Positions 1-7,201 of a DNA stretch of 64,000 bases are shown in pieces; position 1 is the first letter of the stretch; each line of letters opens with the position of its first letter. The position numbers were made by a program, and so were the translations under genes. Origin of the DNA: CAZMHL01 sp045605445 (lineage in GTDB: Bacteria > Bacillota > Clostridia > RGIG6154); contig JAZUPZ010000046.1 in the NCBI GenBank assembly GCA_045605445.1, positions 1-64,000 of the forward strand. Direction: 5' to 3'. The notes under the pieces are model-generated. The model ran no database searches. It was not told where the DNA came from and saw only the letters and a program-made list of their open reading frames with translations.

Positions 1-68
1 GGATGTTAAAAAAGTCCGGAACGTCAAAAGGCGGATTTTCTCCTGTGAAAGATATTATAAACAAATAA
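1..68 (+). CDS. 3' end of an unidentified gene (partial)
   Basis: An open frame runs in from the window edge and stops with TAA at 66-68. The visible tail ends in GGFSPVKDIINK. It is too short to assign to a family. A strong intrinsic terminator follows 15 nt later, which supports a real gene end on the plus strand. The ATG at 3-5 is probably internal rather than the start. Confidence 0.45.
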   Translation, partial: MLKKSGTSKGGFSPVKDIINK

Positions 69-83
69 CTGAATCAAAGGTAG

Positions 84-118
84 AAAAACCTCAAATTTTT
101 TGAGGTTTTTCTTTGTTT
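84..118 (+). terminator. Intrinsic terminator of the upstream gene
   Basis: AAAACCTCAA pairs with TTGAGGTTTT around a short T-rich loop, followed by a T-rich tail. It lies just after the stop codon at 68. Confidence 0.8.
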
Positions 119-132
119 TATGCCTTTTGACT

Positions 133-214
133 ACGAACAAATTTCACCTAACTCCGCGTACCACCGTACGCGTTCGGGTTCCCACAAGCATAGCTTGCGG
201 TTCAGTTTGTTCGT
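133..214. repeat. Multi-branched palindromic intergenic element
   Basis: An outer inverted repeat (ACGAACAAA at 133-141, TTTGTTCGT at 206-214) encloses two inner hairpins: CGCGTAC/GTACGCG with a 4-nt loop at 155-172, and CAAGC/GCTTG with a 3-nt loop at 185-197. An ATTTCAC heptamer sits at 141-147, as in the hairpin arrays elsewhere in this window. No ORF is present. Confidence 0.5.
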
Positions 215-249
215 TCCAAACATTTTTTCCTATCCCCTTACGGAATGAA

Positions 250-278
250 GCTGTTTAAAAATCAAGTTTTTAAACAGC
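250..278 (-). terminator. Hairpin downstream of the DUF554 gene
   Basis: GCTGTTTAAAAA and TTTTTAAACAGC form a 12-bp stem with a 5-nt loop shortly after the stop of the 287-976 gene. There is no clear T run on the minus strand after the stem, so termination is inferred only from position. Confidence 0.4.
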
Positions 279-286
279 CCCTTCTT

Positions 287-976
287 TTATATCAGTTCTA
301 TTATGTAAAGAGCAATTGGTGCGATAATAATTGCCGGCAGAAAGTTTGCGATTTTTATTTCGGTGATTTTTAAAAGATTGAGCCCAAGGGCAACAATTAT
401 AACCGAGCCTGCGCAGGTGATTTCGCCGATTGCCGCCGTTGTAAGAACGGGCGCAAGAAGGCCTGCAAGAAGAACTAAAAGCCCCTGATAAACAAACACC
501 GTAACCGAGGCAAGCATTACACCGATACCTAATGTTGATGCAAGCACCGTTGAGGAAATAAGATCCAGAAACGCTTTTGTTAAAAGAAGCTCGTTGTCCC
601 CCTTAAGACCGGAATTCAAAGAGCCTACAATTGTCATTGCGCCAACGCAAAACAAAAGGCTTGCGGAAACGAATCCCTGAGAAATTGAAACCTTGCCGTC
701 TTTTTTGTTAAATTTGTTTTCAAGAGCATCACCAAGCTTGTTTATACCCTTGTCAATGTCAATCAGGCTTCCGAGTATTCCGCCAAGCACCATTGAAATT
801 ATTAAAACTATAGCATTCTGCCCCTCAAGAGAGCCGGAAATACCGATATATAAAGTACAAAGCCCGATTGCGGTCATTGCCGCAGAGGTCAGCTTTTCAG
901 GCAGCCCTTTTTTGAAAAATGTACCGATTGTACTTCCGATTAAAACTGTGATGAAATTTACTATAACGCCAATCAT
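287..976 (-). CDS. DUF554 (YdfK-like) integral membrane protein
   Basis: A 229-residue, very hydrophobic protein with about six or seven membrane segments and one hydrophilic loop near residues 72-95 (IDKGINKLGDALENKF). Length, N-terminus (MIGVIVNF) and the GSLIDID stretch fit the DUF554/YdfK family, whose transport or other function is not established. AGGAG lies 7 nt before the ATG. The start overlaps the stop of the upstream epimerase gene by 4 nt (ATGA), so the two are probably translationally coupled. Confidence 0.8.
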   Translation of the reverse strand: MIGVIVNFITVLIGSTIGTFFKKGLPEKLTSAAMTAIGLCTLYIGISGSLEGQNAIVLIISMVLGGILGSLIDIDKGINKLGDALENKFNKKDGKVSISQGFVSASLLFCVGAMTIVGSLNSGLKGDNELLLTKAFLDLISSTVLASTLGIGVMLASVTVFVYQGLLVLLAGLLAPVLTTAAIGEITCAGSVIIVALGLNLLKITEIKIANFLPAIIIAPIALYIIELI

Positions 977-2121
977 TTTATTCTCCTCATCATTTCATAG
1001 CACATTCTGAAATTGTGGTACGGGCATCTGAATGGGGAAATTTTTTCTTTGCTTGTAACCTGACCTGTGCCCTTTTTTAGCGCCGTGTACCATTCTCCGT
1101 TTGGCGCAATGAAATATTTTTTAATGTGTTCCCATACTTTTTCGCTGTATGAAATATATTTTTTATCATTCGTAAGCTGATACATATTGTAAAAGCCCAC
1201 AACGGCCTCTGCCTGCTCCCACCACCAGAGAGTAGGACGCTCCCAGCCGTCGGTCATTTCGCCCATCTCTTCGTTGTAGCCGTCCTTTACCGAAGCCTTT
1301 ACAAGCCTGATGCATACATCTTTTATTTCTTCTTTAAGAGTATCCATACCCAACGCCTCTGCAGTTTGCCACAAAAGCCAGCTTGTTTCCACGTCGTGAC
1401 CGCAAGTGATTTCATCGGAAAGAGAATTTAATTCTCTGTCAAAAAACATATTAAGATGGTCTTTTTCCTTGTTGAAAATCTTATCAAGGGTAAGTCTTGT
1501 AAGCTTTTTAATGGCTTCAAGAACCCTTTCGTTTTTGGAAACAACATAAAGCAGAGTGTAAGCCTCAAGAACGTGAAGCATGCAGTTCATATTTTTAACT
1601 GCACCGTCGGGATGTCTGTTATTGGGAACATATTCCCAGTTTTCATCAAAAGAGTCGTAATATCCGCCAAAAGCTTCATCGTAGCTTCTTTCTTCTATGA
1701 TATCAAAAAGCTCATGCGCCATTTTAAGCGCTTTTTCGTCTTTGGTAACCTGATAATACTTTGCAAGACCGTAAACCCCAAAAGCGTGGTCATAGATTTT
1801 CTTGCCGGATTCAAACATTTCATTTGAAACTTTCAGATATCTTAAATATCCTGGTTTTTTTCCATCGAAAAACAAGGGGTATCCCTCAAAACATCTTTTT
1901 GCTGCATGGAGATATTTCTCATCACCGTAAATTTCATAACCTGCGGAAAACGCCCACAAAGCACGGGATGTAATTAAAAATGCGCCCGTTCCTTCAGGTG
2001 CTTTCGGGTTGTTTTCACCGTCAAGGAAAAAATGAAAGAGCGGTGAATTTTTCTGAAAGCCCTTTTCAATCCAGAAGTCAAGAATATTTCGTCCTTCTTT
2101 TTCAAACTCTTCAATATTCAT
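973..2121 (-). CDS. AGE-family epimerase, cellobiose 2-epimerase-like
   Basis: A 382-residue protein of the N-acylglucosamine 2-epimerase (AGE) superfamily, an (alpha/alpha)6 barrel. Visible landmarks are SRALWAFS near residue 52, H183, GHDVE with H242, LWWWEQAEA near residue 298 and CPYHNFRMC with H369. The C-terminal CPYHN-RMC block is typical of cellobiose 2-epimerases, which isomerise the reducing-end sugar of beta-linked disaccharides. I chose the ATG at 2121 because a GGGGG stretch precedes it and the family N-terminus (NIEEFEKEGRN) starts there; the longer frame to 2178 runs through a hairpin. Neighbouring SGNH esterases suggest a role in plant glycan use. The substrate is not provable here. 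Confidence 0.82.
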   Translation of the reverse strand: MNIEEFEKEGRNILDFWIEKGFQKNSPLFHFFLDGENNPKAPEGTGAFLITSRALWAFSAGYEIYGDEKYLHAAKRCFEGYPLFFDGKKPGYLRYLKVSNEMFESGKKIYDHAFGVYGLAKYYQVTKDEKALKMAHELFDIIEERSYDEAFGGYYDSFDENWEYVPNNRHPDGAVKNMNCMLHVLEAYTLLYVVSKNERVLEAIKKLTRLTLDKIFNKEKDHLNMFFDRELNSLSDEITCGHDVETSWLLWQTAEALGMDTLKEEIKDVCIRLVKASVKDGYNEEMGEMTDGWERPTLWWWEQAEAVVGFYNMYQLTNDKKYISYSEKVWEHIKKYFIAPNGEWYTALKKGTGQVTSKEKISPFRCPYHNFRMCYEMMRRIK

Positions 2122-2147
2122 AACAAAACCCCCGATTAGTGAATAGT

Positions 2148-2170
2148 GAAATTCGGCTTTGCCGAATTTC
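2148..2170. repeat. GC-rich palindrome preceded by GTGAATAGTGAA
   Basis: GAAATTCGGC, TTT, GCCGAATTTC: a perfect 10-bp hairpin between the epimerase and the SGNH gene, preceded by TTAGTGAATAGTGAA. The arrangement is like the palindromes at 12277 and 33281. Confidence 0.6.
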
Positions 2171-2199
2171 TTCATCAACTATCAACTTGTAATTCTTTG

Positions 2200-3306
2200 T
2201 TACTTGATTACAGTAAGTCCATTAATTTTCAGTTCTGTTCCGAAAGCCTTCGGAAGTGTGGATTTTTCAAGCCAAAGCTCTAATGTGTGTTCCTTTTCGC
2301 CGTCAAGATTGTCGCCAAGGGAAAGAACAAGGGGCCATCCGCTGTCTTTAACCCAGTCGTCGTGAACGCCCTCGTGAGCACCAACCTCTCCGCCGTCAAT
2401 TCTGTAGCAGATTTTACCCGTTATTTTTCCGTAGTCAAGAGAAATCAAAAGCGCTCTGCCCTTGAATTTATATGTAAGTGACGCCTTTGGTGAGGTGGTA
2501 AACAGACAGTAGTCGTACCAGAAAACGCTTGTTTCTCTTAATTTGTACCAGGGACCCTTTGTTTCAAGCTCATCAATTGAAACAAACTGTGTTTCTTCCC
2601 AGCAGAGAGGATCTGTGGGGGCAGGCATATTTTCGCCCTTAAGAATTTTTTCGTTGTTTTCGCTATACAGTTCTTCTTTTAGATATTCCCACGCGGCAGA
2701 AGCGTAAATATATCCGCCGAGTTCCTGGGGGTGAAGTCCGTCAGGAAGCCACTGCTGCATTGAAAACATTCCCTGCTCAAGCATAGTAAAGGCTTTTAAT
2801 GACATCCATACGGACGGAATGTTATAGTGAACTGCCAATTCTTCAAGGTCTTTGATTGCAGCAGGCATTTCGCCTTTTGCCATTGAATCTAAAAATTCTT
2901 TGCAGTATGTGTACACAATAACAACGTCAATGCTTGCTTTAAGAAGCTTTCTTATAAGACCTTCTCTTGTTCTTCTTCTTAATATGCACTTTTCCTCGTC
3001 CTCGTCAAGACGGTAGTCGTTAACCGCATATTCAACGAAAACCACGTCGCATTTTTTGTCGATAAGGTCCTTGTCAACTCTTGTAAGACCGTTTGAGCTT
3101 CCCGTTGCACCAACTGCAACATTGTCAATTGTAAAGTCAACGTCTTTAAACTCTTCAATAAGATAAGCAGAAAGGCGGTAAGGCCAGTTGTTTGCGTTTT
3201 TTGCATCGGTAATAGAGCCGCCGATAAAGCCTACTCTTGCCTTTTTGTTCTTAATTGCTGCCTTGAAATTTTCAAGAGAGCCTCTTTTTCTTATAACCTG
3301 TTCCAT
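2200..3306 (-). CDS. SGNH/GDSL hydrolase with C-terminal beta domain
   Basis: A 368-residue probable carbohydrate esterase. SGNH motifs: block I FIGGSITD with nucleophile S31, block III AVNDY with N96, and DGLHP with D189 and H192. The catalytic domain ends near residue 200; the remaining 170 residues look like a beta-rich accessory domain (WYDYCLFTTSP, LLISLDYGKITGKICYRIDGG). No signal peptide is seen, so it probably acts in the cytoplasm, possibly deacetylating imported oligosaccharides. GGAGG stands 7 nt before the ATG. It lies downstream of two other SGNH genes with a 102-nt repeat between. Substrate unknown. Confidence 0.82.
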   Translation of the reverse strand: MEQVIRKRGSLENFKAAIKNKKARVGFIGGSITDAKNANNWPYRLSAYLIEEFKDVDFTIDNVAVGATGSSNGLTRVDKDLIDKKCDVVFVEYAVNDYRLDEDEEKCILRRRTREGLIRKLLKASIDVVIVYTYCKEFLDSMAKGEMPAAIKDLEELAVHYNIPSVWMSLKAFTMLEQGMFSMQQWLPDGLHPQELGGYIYASAAWEYLKEELYSENNEKILKGENMPAPTDPLCWEETQFVSIDELETKGPWYKLRETSVFWYDYCLFTTSPKASLTYKFKGRALLISLDYGKITGKICYRIDGGEVGAHEGVHDDWVKDSGWPLVLSLGDNLDGEKEHTLELWLEKSTLPKAFGTELKINGLTVIK

Positions 3307-3340
3307 AGATTTTCCTCCGTTTTTTTAAAAAATAAAAATT

Positions 3341-3442
3341 GTTCTAAACCTTACGGTTTTGTTAGAATTTAATACGAGCAAAGCGAGTATCAAGGTTCTC
3401 CGAAACATAGAAATCTTGATTTCGTAATGTTTCGAGAGGTCC
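3341..3442 (-). repeat. 102-nt dispersed element, copy 1
   Basis: Read on the minus strand it starts GGACCTCTCGAAACATTACG and ends in a small AACC/GGTT hairpin. A second copy of the same length at 11319-11420 (+) is about 90% identical by eye. Both copies lie in the sense direction between co-oriented genes. The first 40 nt can form a long imperfect hairpin (TCTCGAAAC with GTTTCGGAGA). Confidence 0.8.
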
Positions 3443-3452
3443 TTATTATTTT

Positions 3453-3485
3453 ATTTCAGATAAAATCTTTGATTTTATCTGAAAT
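3453..3485 (-). terminator. Perfect 15-bp hairpin spanning a stop codon
   Basis: ATTTCAGATAAAATC, TTT, GATTTTATCTGAAAT. The stem includes the last codons and TGA stop (3456-3458) of the SGNH gene at 3456-4460. No T run follows on the minus strand, so it may stabilise or process the mRNA rather than terminate it. Confidence 0.45.
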
Positions 3486-4460
3486 TTTATCTGCTATTCT
3501 TTCATGGCCTCTTATAAACGGATGGAGCATATCAAGCCCAAAACCGTCAAAGGACTGAGAAATTTCAAAAGCAGGAATGTAGTGAAGATTTTTATAGTTC
3601 ATTGTGTCAAGAACTTCTTTTACTACTTTTCTTATGTTAACAATAATGTCCTCACCAAAATAGTCTGCGTTGCAAAGGTAAGCATCGGTTACAATAATGG
3701 GCTTGTCGGGATTTTTAGAGCATACCTCGTTTAACATATGGGTAATGTTTTCCCGGTAAACCTCGGGAATTCCCCAGGCATTGATGCCCATTTCAAGGAA
3801 CAGAATGTCCCATTTTGCATCGTTGGCAATGTAGTCTGCAAGCTCTTTTTCTGCGATACAGCTTCCCGCAAAGCCCATATTTATGTAGTCGCATCCAAGC
3901 TTGTCGCCAACCATAAATGACTGAACCGTTGTACCGGGAAGGTCGCTCCTGCCGAAGGTGATTGATGAGCCGTAAAAGAAAATTGTCTTTTTGGGCATCA
4001 TTTCAGGTTTTGGCGGTTCAATGTTTCCCTCAATGTCGTAAATAATGTTTGCGCCGTTTAAAATAACGCGCACAACCTCTGGGTCAAAGGGGAGATTTTT
4101 CTCCTTTGTAATAGCTTTAAGCTTTTCAAGGTTTTGAGGGGGATTTATAGTAATCCAATCAGCTTCGTCGGTAATAACCTTGATTGTGTCAGCTGAGCCT
4201 GCCTGGAAATTTCCGTAAAATACAGGTGCAAAGGTACAACCGCCTTCGCTGAAGGCTCTGATTTTAATTCTTGCGGGGGTTTCGTCCCTGAACACAAAGC
4301 GGATTTCAACACCCGGATTTTTTCTGTTCATATTTTTGCCCTGACCGTTTTTGTGAACAAATCCTTTGTCAACATAGTCGGGCAGTCGCATCATAAGGTA
4401 GCCGTCCTCATATTTTTCAAGCTGTGACACGTTGTGAAGTAAAGCATTTTTGAAAATCAT
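3456..4460 (-). CDS. Two-domain SGNH hydrolase (CE2-like layout)
   Basis: A 334-residue protein with an N-terminal beta domain (about residues 1-150) and a C-terminal SGNH domain: FFYGSSITFG with likely nucleophile S166, MGINAWG with N227, and DMLHP with D310 and H313. A jelly-roll plus SGNH layout is known from carbohydrate esterase family 2 acetyl-xylan esterases. It is a paralogue of the next upstream gene: both begin with a LLxHNV motif and share a NMN...GxEIRF block. The genes overlap by 4 nt, which implies one operon and coupled translation. No signal peptide is seen. Confidence 0.82.
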   Translation of the reverse strand: MIFKNALLHNVSQLEKYEDGYLMMRLPDYVDKGFVHKNGQGKNMNRKNPGVEIRFVFRDETPARIKIRAFSEGGCTFAPVFYGNFQAGSADTIKVITDEADWITINPPQNLEKLKAITKEKNLPFDPEVVRVILNGANIIYDIEGNIEPPKPEMMPKKTIFFYGSSITFGRSDLPGTTVQSFMVGDKLGCDYINMGFAGSCIAEKELADYIANDAKWDILFLEMGINAWGIPEVYRENITHMLNEVCSKNPDKPIIVTDAYLCNADYFGEDIIVNIRKVVKEVLDTMNYKNLHYIPAFEISQSFDGFGLDMLHPFIRGHERIADKISDKIKDFI

Positions 4461-5524
4461 AAGGACACCTCCTTTTTTATGGCATCGGCAATGTTTTTGC
4501 CTGCAATTTTTGCTCCTTTTTCAGAAAGGTGAACAAGGTCACAGGAAAGACCGCTTGCATCGGGCATCATCTGTGAGCCGTCAATGTAAACTGCATTTTC
4601 AATGCCGACGGTGGCATTTTTCATAATTTTTCTGTAGCTTGTAACCTTTTCGTGCTTAACAATGTCAAGATGCTGATAAAAAGGTGACATAAAGAAAACT
4701 TTCTTATCTGGGTTTTCAGAGGTTATTTTCTTAACCGCATATTCAACCCTTTCTTTAAACTGTTCATCGGTAAATTTGTTGAACATATTTGCACCAAGCT
4801 CAAGGAGTGCAACATCCCATTCGACATCTGCTATGTAATCAATAAGCTCCTTTTCTGCGTGGCAGCTGCCTGCAAGTCCAAGGTTTATAAGGTCAAAACC
4901 TAAATTTTCTGCGGTAATGTTTGCATAGCTGTTAACCGCTGTAAAGGAAAAGCATCCGTAGGTTAAAGATGAACCGTACATAAGTATTTTTTTGCCCGGC
5001 ATCATATCGGGAGTAGGTGTAACAATGTTTCCCTCTGCTCCGCAGTAAATAACGCTACGCGCATCCTTTAAAAGAATTCTTACACATTTTGTGTCAAAGG
5101 GATAACCGTATTCCTTGTTAAGGTCGCAAAGAGCGTAAAAACGTTTTCTCATTCCCTCGTCTTCTGGAAGCTCAAAAACAAACTCTTTTTCTTCTGTGGG
5201 AATGTTTATTGGCTCAACTGCATAACCGCCGTAAAAAACAATTGCCTGAGTGTAGGTCTTTTTCAATTCATTTTCTGTTTCTTTGCCCTCTGTTTCAACT
5301 GATTGCTTTGAAAGGGTGGGGTCATATCTTAATCTTATTTTAACCGCTCCCTCTTCGGGCATTATAAAACGAATTTCCATACCGCAGTTTGCAAGGTTCA
5401 TATTCTGCGCTTTTTCGTTAATATGTTTTGATACTTCTTCGGGTATGCGGAGCATAAGCTTTCCGCCGCCCTTTGCATCAATCATTGATGTTACATTGTG
5501 AAAAAGCAGATTGTCAACTATCAT
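4457..5524 (-). CDS. Two-domain SGNH hydrolase, paralogue
   Basis: A 355-residue protein of the same architecture as the downstream neighbour: an N-terminal beta domain with a charged insert (KQSVETEGKETENELKK near residues 73-89), then SGNH motifs LMYGSSLTYG (S186), ELGANM (N246) and DLVHLS (D329, H332). The tandem, overlapping pair looks like a local duplication followed by divergence, perhaps for different acyl substituents or sugars. Its start overlaps the stop of the Cys-rich gene by 4 nt. Substrate unknown. Confidence 0.82.
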   Translation of the reverse strand: MIVDNLLFHNVTSMIDAKGGGKLMLRIPEEVSKHINEKAQNMNLANCGMEIRFIMPEEGAVKIRLRYDPTLSKQSVETEGKETENELKKTYTQAIVFYGGYAVEPINIPTEEKEFVFELPEDEGMRKRFYALCDLNKEYGYPFDTKCVRILLKDARSVIYCGAEGNIVTPTPDMMPGKKILMYGSSLTYGCFSFTAVNSYANITAENLGFDLINLGLAGSCHAEKELIDYIADVEWDVALLELGANMFNKFTDEQFKERVEYAVKKITSENPDKKVFFMSPFYQHLDIVKHEKVTSYRKIMKNATVGIENAVYIDGSQMMPDASGLSCDLVHLSEKGAKIAGKNIADAIKKEVSL

Positions 5525-5754
5525 TCTTCTGTCTCCTTTTCTCCCAGTTTTTTAATGATATAGTTATACCCCTCTTTAGAGTGGGGCAAAAGACACTTTG
5601 AACAGTCTTTAACGCCGTTTTCAAGAAGGGTAAAGTTTCCCCCGCAGTCGGTTTTATACAACGGACAAAAGCAGAAAAGGCAGTTAAGCTCTTCCGCTTG
5701 ATGGCAGGGATAATATTCACAATTTTTGTTTGAAAAAAATTTGTAATTATTCAT
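5521..5754 (-). CDS. Cysteine-rich small-domain protein
   Basis: A 77-residue protein with a dense Cys/His pattern: CEYYPCH, NCLFCFCPLY, DCGG, DCSKCLLPH. This matches the 'cysteine-rich small domain' family (Pfam zf-like), a probable metal-binding protein of unknown role. I used the ATG at 5754 (MNNYKFF); the track frame begins three codons earlier. It is the first gene of a run of overlapping genes with the SGNH hydrolases, so it is likely co-transcribed, though no functional link to esterases is known to me. Confidence 0.75.
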   Translation of the reverse strand: MNNYKFFSNKNCEYYPCHQAEELNCLFCFCPLYKTDCGGNFTLLENGVKDCSKCLLPHSKEGYNYIIKKLGEKETEE

Positions 5755-5768
5755 AATATACAATAGTG

Positions 5769-5798
5769 CACGGGCGGACAGGGTCGTCCGCCCCTACG
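5769..5798. repeat. GTAGGG-family palindrome, copy A
   Basis: CGGGCGGAC and GTCCGCCC form a hairpin, flanked by CCTACG (GTAGG on the other strand). It sits 16 nt after the AspRS stop codon. Related copies are at 7172, 17642-17702 and 36671. Confidence 0.65.
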
Positions 5799-5813
5799 TT
5801 TTATATTATTTTT

Positions 5814-7100
5814 TTACGGTGTTAAGCGGTTAGGACCACGGAAGAGGAACATTGATTCTTTAATAACAGTACCGAGAAGAATCATTGTAAGTCTGTCAAC
5901 GCCTATACCGAATCCGCCGTGAGGAGGACAACCGTATTTGAAGAAGTCAAGATAGAATTTAACGTCTTCTTCAAGGCCCTTTTCTGCAGCCTGAGCCTTT
6001 AAAACCTCGTATCTGTGTTCTCTCTGAGCACCGGTTGTAATTTCAACACCTCTCCAGATAAGGTCGTAGCCCTGAGGAATACCGTTTTCTCTCATATGGT
6101 AGAAGGCTCTCTTTTCAGCATCGTAGTCTGTAATGAATAAAAATTCGTGGTCAAATTTGTCCTTTGCAAGCTGTGCGCAAAGTCTTTCAGCATCTGTTGT
6201 AAGGTCGCCAAGCTCACTTTCGGGAACCTCAAAGCCGTATCTTTCCTTAAGCTCTGCGTAAACGTCTTTAAGCTTCATTCTCGGGAAAGGAAGCTTCGGA
6301 ACAATAACTTCAAGCCCAAAGAGTTCCTTTATTTTTTCGCCGTATTTTGCGGCAACCTTTTCAAGTGCATAAGCAAGAAGCTCTTCTTCCATTTTCATAA
6401 CGTCTTCAAAGGAATCTATATAGCTGAATTCAAGGTCAAAGCCTGTAAATTCTGTTGCGTGCTTGTTTGTGAAAGATTTTTCAGCTCTGAAAACAGGACC
6501 TGTTTCAAAAATTCTTTCAAAGCCTGCAGCCATTGCCATCTGCTTGTAGAACTGAGGTGACTGGCAAAGGTAAGCGTTTCTGTCAAAATATTTAACTTCA
6601 AAAACGTCAGAACCGCTTTCGCTTGCTGCGGCAATGAGCTTTGGAGAGTGAATTTCAATAAAGTTTCTTTCTGTAAGAAATTCTCTCATACAGTTAACCA
6701 TGTATGACTGAACCTTGAACATAAGAAGATTTTTTTCTTCACGAAGGTCAATCCATCTGTAGTCCATCTTTGTATCAATGTTTGCATCCTTCTGGAGCGG
6801 AAGTGCTTCGGCGGTTGATTCAATAACCATTTTGTCGGGAAGCATTTCAATTCCGTTTAATTTAACATACTCGTTTGCAACAACTTCACCCTCAACTGTT
6901 ACAACCGATTCAAGAGAAAGCTGATCAACAACTTCTGCAAGCTCGGGATATTTTTCCTTTTCAATTGTAAGCTGCATTTTTCCGGTAACATCTCTTATAA
7001 CAAGAAAAGCCATTGTGCGCTTGTTTCTGATATTTTCAACAAAACCGCGGAACTGATTTCTTTCGCCGCATTTTGCCTCGTTTATATATGTTCTTTCCAT
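5814..7100 (-). CDS. aspS: Aspartyl-tRNA synthetase, archaeal-type (probably nondiscriminating)
   Basis: A 428-residue class IIb synthetase with an N-terminal OB fold (FRGFVENIRNKRTMAFLVIRD) that binds the anticodon. Motif 2 is in FETGPVFRAEKS and motif 3 in GGFGIGVDRLTMILL. The short length and lack of the GAD insertion of bacterial AspRS (about 590 aa) mark it as archaeal-type. In Clostridia such enzymes are usually described as aspartate--tRNA(Asn) ligases that make Asp-tRNA(Asn) for transamidation by GatCAB. AsnRS is the main alternative. A minus-strand promoter lies at 7131-7159. Confidence 0.85.
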   Translation of the reverse strand: MERTYINEAKCGERNQFRGFVENIRNKRTMAFLVIRDVTGKMQLTIEKEKYPELAEVVDQLSLESVVTVEGEVVANEYVKLNGIEMLPDKMVIESTAEALPLQKDANIDTKMDYRWIDLREEKNLLMFKVQSYMVNCMREFLTERNFIEIHSPKLIAAASESGSDVFEVKYFDRNAYLCQSPQFYKQMAMAAGFERIFETGPVFRAEKSFTNKHATEFTGFDLEFSYIDSFEDVMKMEEELLAYALEKVAAKYGEKIKELFGLEVIVPKLPFPRMKLKDVYAELKERYGFEVPESELGDLTTDAERLCAQLAKDKFDHEFLFITDYDAEKRAFYHMRENGIPQGYDLIWRGVEITTGAQREHRYEVLKAQAAEKGLEEDVKFYLDFFKYGCPPHGGFGIGVDRLTMILLGTVIKESMFLFRGPNRLTP

Positions 7101-7130
7101 AAATTTCCTCCATATATTTTTATCTGTTAA

Positions 7131-7159
7131 ATTATACCTTTTTATGAATAAAAAGTCAA
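7131..7159 (-). promoter_or_regulatory. Promoter for the AspRS gene
   Basis: On the minus strand TTGACT, 17 nt, TATAAT, ending about 30 nt before the start codon at 7100. Confidence 0.75.
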
Positions 7160-7171
7160 CAAAATTCTCTT

Positions 7172-7199
7172 GTAGGGGCGGAAGCCTCTGTCCGCCCGT
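7172..7199. repeat. GTAGGG-family palindrome, copy B
   Basis: GTAGGGGCGGA, GCCTCT, GTCCGCCCG. It lies between the U32-like gene and the AspRS promoter and may act as an end-of-transcript hairpin. Confidence 0.65.
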
Positions 7200-7201
7200 T
7201 T

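Noticed and set aside
5514..5720. Alternative minus-strand ORF overlapping the Cys-rich gene
   Set aside because: It has no family resemblance, while the other frame shows a conserved Cys/His pattern and chained start/stop overlaps.
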